DNA of 64,000 nucleotides, taken from positions 669,685 through 733,684 of the forward strand of contig JAQGDQ010000061.1 in assembly GCA_030141605.1 (NCBI GenBank). Reading direction: 5' to 3'. Below are positions 60,501 through 64,000 of the stretch, piece by piece. Numbering within the stretch: position 1 is the stretch's first letter; each line of letters opens with the position of its first letter. Both the position numbers and the translations under genes were made by a program. The notes beneath the pieces are model-generated. The model searched no databases. It worked only from the letters and a program-made list of their open reading frames with translations, and was not told the DNA's origin. This stretch comes from Tubiluchus corallicola. Taxonomy: Eukaryota; Priapulida; Priapulimorpha; Priapulimorphida; Tubiluchidae.

Positions 60501-61500
60501 CCTACAAAAGCAATTTGTCAAACGTTAAAAGTTAAAATCAGTTGTAAATCTTTCGTATTACTTTTGGATTGATAAAAATTATCACATTATCACTTGTCTG
60601 ATACATTTCAAAATCGCAATCCAGTAGGCGTGTACAAATTACAAGTTTCGTGACAGACTATTCATTATCAAAGTCTCAGAAATCAGAGCTTTAACATTAC
60701 TTGATTGTTACACAAAAAGACTATCAAAATGTTAGTAAGTGATCAAGAATAGTTTCCAGAACAGACTAAAACATACCTGGTTGTACGCCTTTAGTTCTTT
60801 ACATCCGGTTATAGGACGCACATTTGAAGGTGAATTCGAATAACTCACGCTGCGATCAACTAATATTTATCTAATGAAATTTAACGCAATTCACCATTAA
60901 TAGCAATACTAAAATGAACAATATGGTGATGGCTTGCCATTAACTTATAAGTTACCGATGGGTTGGTTGGAATATTATTTCATACACCCCTTCCTGGACT
61001 ACCTCTTTTGCAAACTTGTATAACCGGAACAGGTTATAATAATTCCTCCTGCAGACAGATGTGATCGACCTTTGACTGCTAGTATTAAACAGGTGGATTG
61101 ACTCTTTAGAAAAACAGTTTTAAGTTATATACGTGCCTGTCTAAAAGCTAACAGAAATTAAAACACATACAGATAACGCTAGCAGCTCAGCTAAAGATCA
61201 TATGTAAACGAAGGCATCTCTAGTTCTGGTGAGGATGTGGATGGATGATAGCAAACTATTTTGGCTTTACTTAATTTTTTACTGCCTTAGACTGGTAAAT
61301 CCTATTTGGACCGACAGCAGACTCGGTATTATGTAATAGTTAATAAATATAGACGTAGACACGGTCCAAATTTGTTCCCTAGCCAGTGTAACAGTGTACT
61401 AACAAGACTCGACGTTTATACATGAACATGTTTTGAATACCGAAGTACACCTAACAGAACAAGCAAAATCAAAACCTTATGATTAAAAAAAAACTTGCGA

Positions 61501-61790
61501 AATATGCAAGTGGTACGTTGGCTGCCAATCTAGGGATTGTGGGTTCGAATTCCTAGTACGTCTGGATTTTTCGAGCCATTTGTTATTCGAACAAGAGTCT
61601 CTGGCCGCTGTCTAGGCCTACTCAGCCATGAGTACCAGGAAAGAAAAAAGGAGGTAAATAACAACCTGTCCTCCTTGTGTTCGGAGGTTTCGAAAATGGA
61701 TGCTGCAACTTTTCATCCCAATGCTACACGTCTGGCATGGAGCCATTCTTTCTTTAAAGCCAAGCTGAATAAAAATGACTTTTCAGTAGA
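61501..61790 (+). repeat. tRNA-derived SINE, long body
   Basis: Head GTTGGCTGCCAATCTAGGG, then the B box TGTGGGTTCGAATTCC (61538-61553). The body has ATTTTTCGAGCC, CTCTGGCCGCTGTCTAGG, CAGCCATGAGTACCAGG and GGAGGTAAATAACAACCTG. Its head and first body block recur at 47781. The end near 61790 is approximate. Confidence 0.6.
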
Positions 61791-64000
61791 AAAATATTCT
61801 CATTTGGATCGAGTTAGCCAAAGCAAACAGTATAGTCCTATTCACTGAGATTTTATCAACACCAATCCATCCACCAGGATGGTTTGCACTTCACCACGTG
61901 GAATTCCTTGGAATTTCCGCTGCACCACTTCCGCCTAACGCCCCCCCCCCCCAAATACCACATTAAAACCAGCAGGGACTGTCGAACATCTGCTCCTCTT
62001 TAATTCCAGAATGTTAACGAGTTCTGATTTGAAGCCAGAAAGAGTTGCCAACTAGTCTAAATTAGAGCATTGAGGAAGTCCATTGGTGTCCCTTGCAAAC
62101 AAGGAGCAATTACAGCTTCTGATTTAAAGGAAGTGATAACGAGGTAGTATAATTATTATAAGGAATATTGGTGTGGTATGCATTATAAAACGATCATAAT
62201 ACATGTAAATTACACTGTTTTTGTTTAAATTATATATATGTAGTATATGTATCAAAATTCCACTATATTATGTATGAGATCCTTAACTTCAAGATCAAGA
62301 TAATCAAGAATTTATAATCATATTATAAAACAACTGGAAAAGCTCTTCCAGAGCCCACTAGTGATGCAAAAAGATGGCTATAAATTAAAATTGCGTATAA
62401 ACAAAACTGACATTAGATGAGGCGTTACATGAAAAGTCGATCACAGTTTATGCGCGTTTTATGCTAAGAACACAATTCAGATGCATAAGATACCATGAAT
62501 ATGTATAATGTGTATGTCTTGTACATTACATGTTATATAAACCAGTATGGCTGTACACCTTGTATATTTACTATTATACCATGCGTGCAATTAAGTCAAA
62601 ATCTCCATTAGAAGTCCATTAATCTAATTAGGACATTAGTGTTCATCGCTATGCTATCGTCATTTTCAAGTTGAATTAACACGTTTAATGGAGTTATGAC
62701 ACTCAGCGCGTCCTCGATGATTCACCTTTGACGTTGCGTGAAAATTTTTTACATATTTACAGCTGCTGTAGGTCAAATAACAAATGCATTTTTAGAATTT
62801 CTGTAAATTTGTATTTAGTACGAAACGATTTCTATATTCTGCAAAAAATCCATTTCTATATTCTATACGCACAGAAACAAAGACAATTTGTCAAAAGTGA
62901 TCACTGTTGACAGAGCAACGTTGGACTTGATTAGTAAATAGATGGGTGACTGTTGGAGAACACCTATTCGGCTATCGATTCATTAAAAGAGGATGTAAAA
63001 TTTTGCAAACGCATCCGAATGTGGCGAAGATGCATCTCCCGGTTGAATATCACTTTTCAAAGGATTACCCTTAATAATGGACTATATTCCGGTCCTACCG
63101 CAACACCAAAACAAAAGGTATGCACTGCCAATAAGACCGAGTGAAGAAATTCCTCATAAAACTTTCAAGAATATAACGAAGAAAAGACGAATAAACAGCC
63201 GAGCAGAAAACGAACAAACAAACAAGCAGACAAACAAGCACATACAAACGCGATAACTTGAAATAGTTATAGACTTACAGAATTTATATAAATCACACAC
63301 ACACATTTTATAATTCATCTAAAACGACAAAAGTGCGAGAACAAAACGTGAAACAAATAGAAAAAGCATTGGCAATGTAAAAAACGGCCATTTACTGACA
63401 AAAACAAAGCACTGCTCTTGCTAGCATGTACTTTGCGGAATGGCACACACTAGCACAATCCATTGACAATGATTACCGGACACACATTACCCAAGTTTGC
63501 ATTCAACTTGAACTCTACAATCTGCATTGCAATACAGCTAGGTAGGTAAACCCATTCGACACAGTGGCAAACAGTGGCTAAGAGAAATTATTAGTAATAA
63601 AATGGTGTAATTTATGCAGCTATGCCAGCATGCAACTGTGACTGTCTTTTTCTCTGATCGTTACTCAATGATAAGGAAAAACTGTCCTCAGGAGGGAGAA
63701 CAAGTAAAGGCACCTTGACTAATAACAGGTGTGCAAAATGCACACGCCAATAAATTTAATGAACAAAGAAAAATATTCGCTTAGGGTTAAGAATTACATT
63801 TGCACAAGGAGCTGCAGGAGGCCAGCACCACTAATTATTTAAATCTTCTCTTATTTGATTTTAAATGTAAAAAACATTCACCTGGCTAGTACGTAATGGG
63901 CATTACACGCTGGGTAATGCGTATTTAATCATTTTCCAGGATTCTATAACTTACAATGGCCAAGTTTTGCTAATTCAAAATGATAAGTTGGAAGGATATT

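Larger units (their letters stand above)
51061..64000. other. Right-hand region without a recognisable gene
   Basis: Apart from the repeats listed, I find only short open frames with no family motif and no splice-joined coding pattern. It could be 5' intron, promoter or intergenic sequence. Slightly GC-richer patches occur near 54.8-55.1, 57.0-57.4 and 58.7-58.9 kb. Confidence 0.5.

Noticed and set aside
1-64000. CRISPR arrays, operons, phage or other prokaryotic systems
   Set aside because: Spliced genes, SINEs and MITEs show a eukaryotic genome; none of the repeats has CRISPR-like identical repeats with unique spacers.

Overview
This is a 64 kb piece of an AT-rich, intron-rich animal genome. 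The organism is most likely an invertebrate metazoan; I cannot place it more precisely from the sequence. The window is dominated by one gene: a complete plexin of the A type on the minus strand. I could join 33 coding exons with GT-AG borders and consistent phases. They span 3784-46582 and total 5856 nt, encoding 1951 residues plus a stop. The predicted protein has a signal peptide, a Sema propeller, three PSI modules, four IPT modules, one membrane pass, and a cytoplasmic RasGAP-like region split by a Rho-GTPase-binding domain.

Layout. 1-1302: a nested transposon pair, with a 945-bp PIF/Harbinger-type element (perfect 30-bp inverted ends, TTA target duplication) inserted in one arm of an older foldback element. 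1367-1576: the last coding exon of a DEG/ENaC/ASIC-family sodium channel on the plus strand, convergent with the plexin. 1577-3783: short intergenic / 3'-UTR region. 3784-25228: the exon-dense part of the plexin (exons 33 to 4, introns mostly 0.1-1.3 kb). 25229-45382: three long introns (2.3, 10.8 and 6.7 kb) around exons 3 and 2. 45383-46605: the 1.2-kb first coding exon, preceded by a splice acceptor, so at least one 5'-UTR exon lies further right. 46606-64000: no recognisable protein gene. This last stretch holds tRNA-derived SINE remnants, tandem repeats and one CpG-rich block with a CRE palindrome near 51 kb that could be the plexin promoter.

Repeats found in introns and flanks include a tRNA-headed SINE family with ATT tails, a two-copy MITE family (419 bp and a 148-bp relative), several local tandem duplications, and microsatellites. 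One tandem duplication has copied the end of plexin exon 8 together with its splice donor.

The two genes have unrelated roles: semaphorin-receptor signalling through Rap/Rho GTPases (plexin), and a cation channel (DEG/ENaC). There is no operon or gene cluster, and I see no clearly new biological system. The most notable features are the altered selectivity-filter motif in the channel exon, the duplicated splice donor, and the nested transposons.
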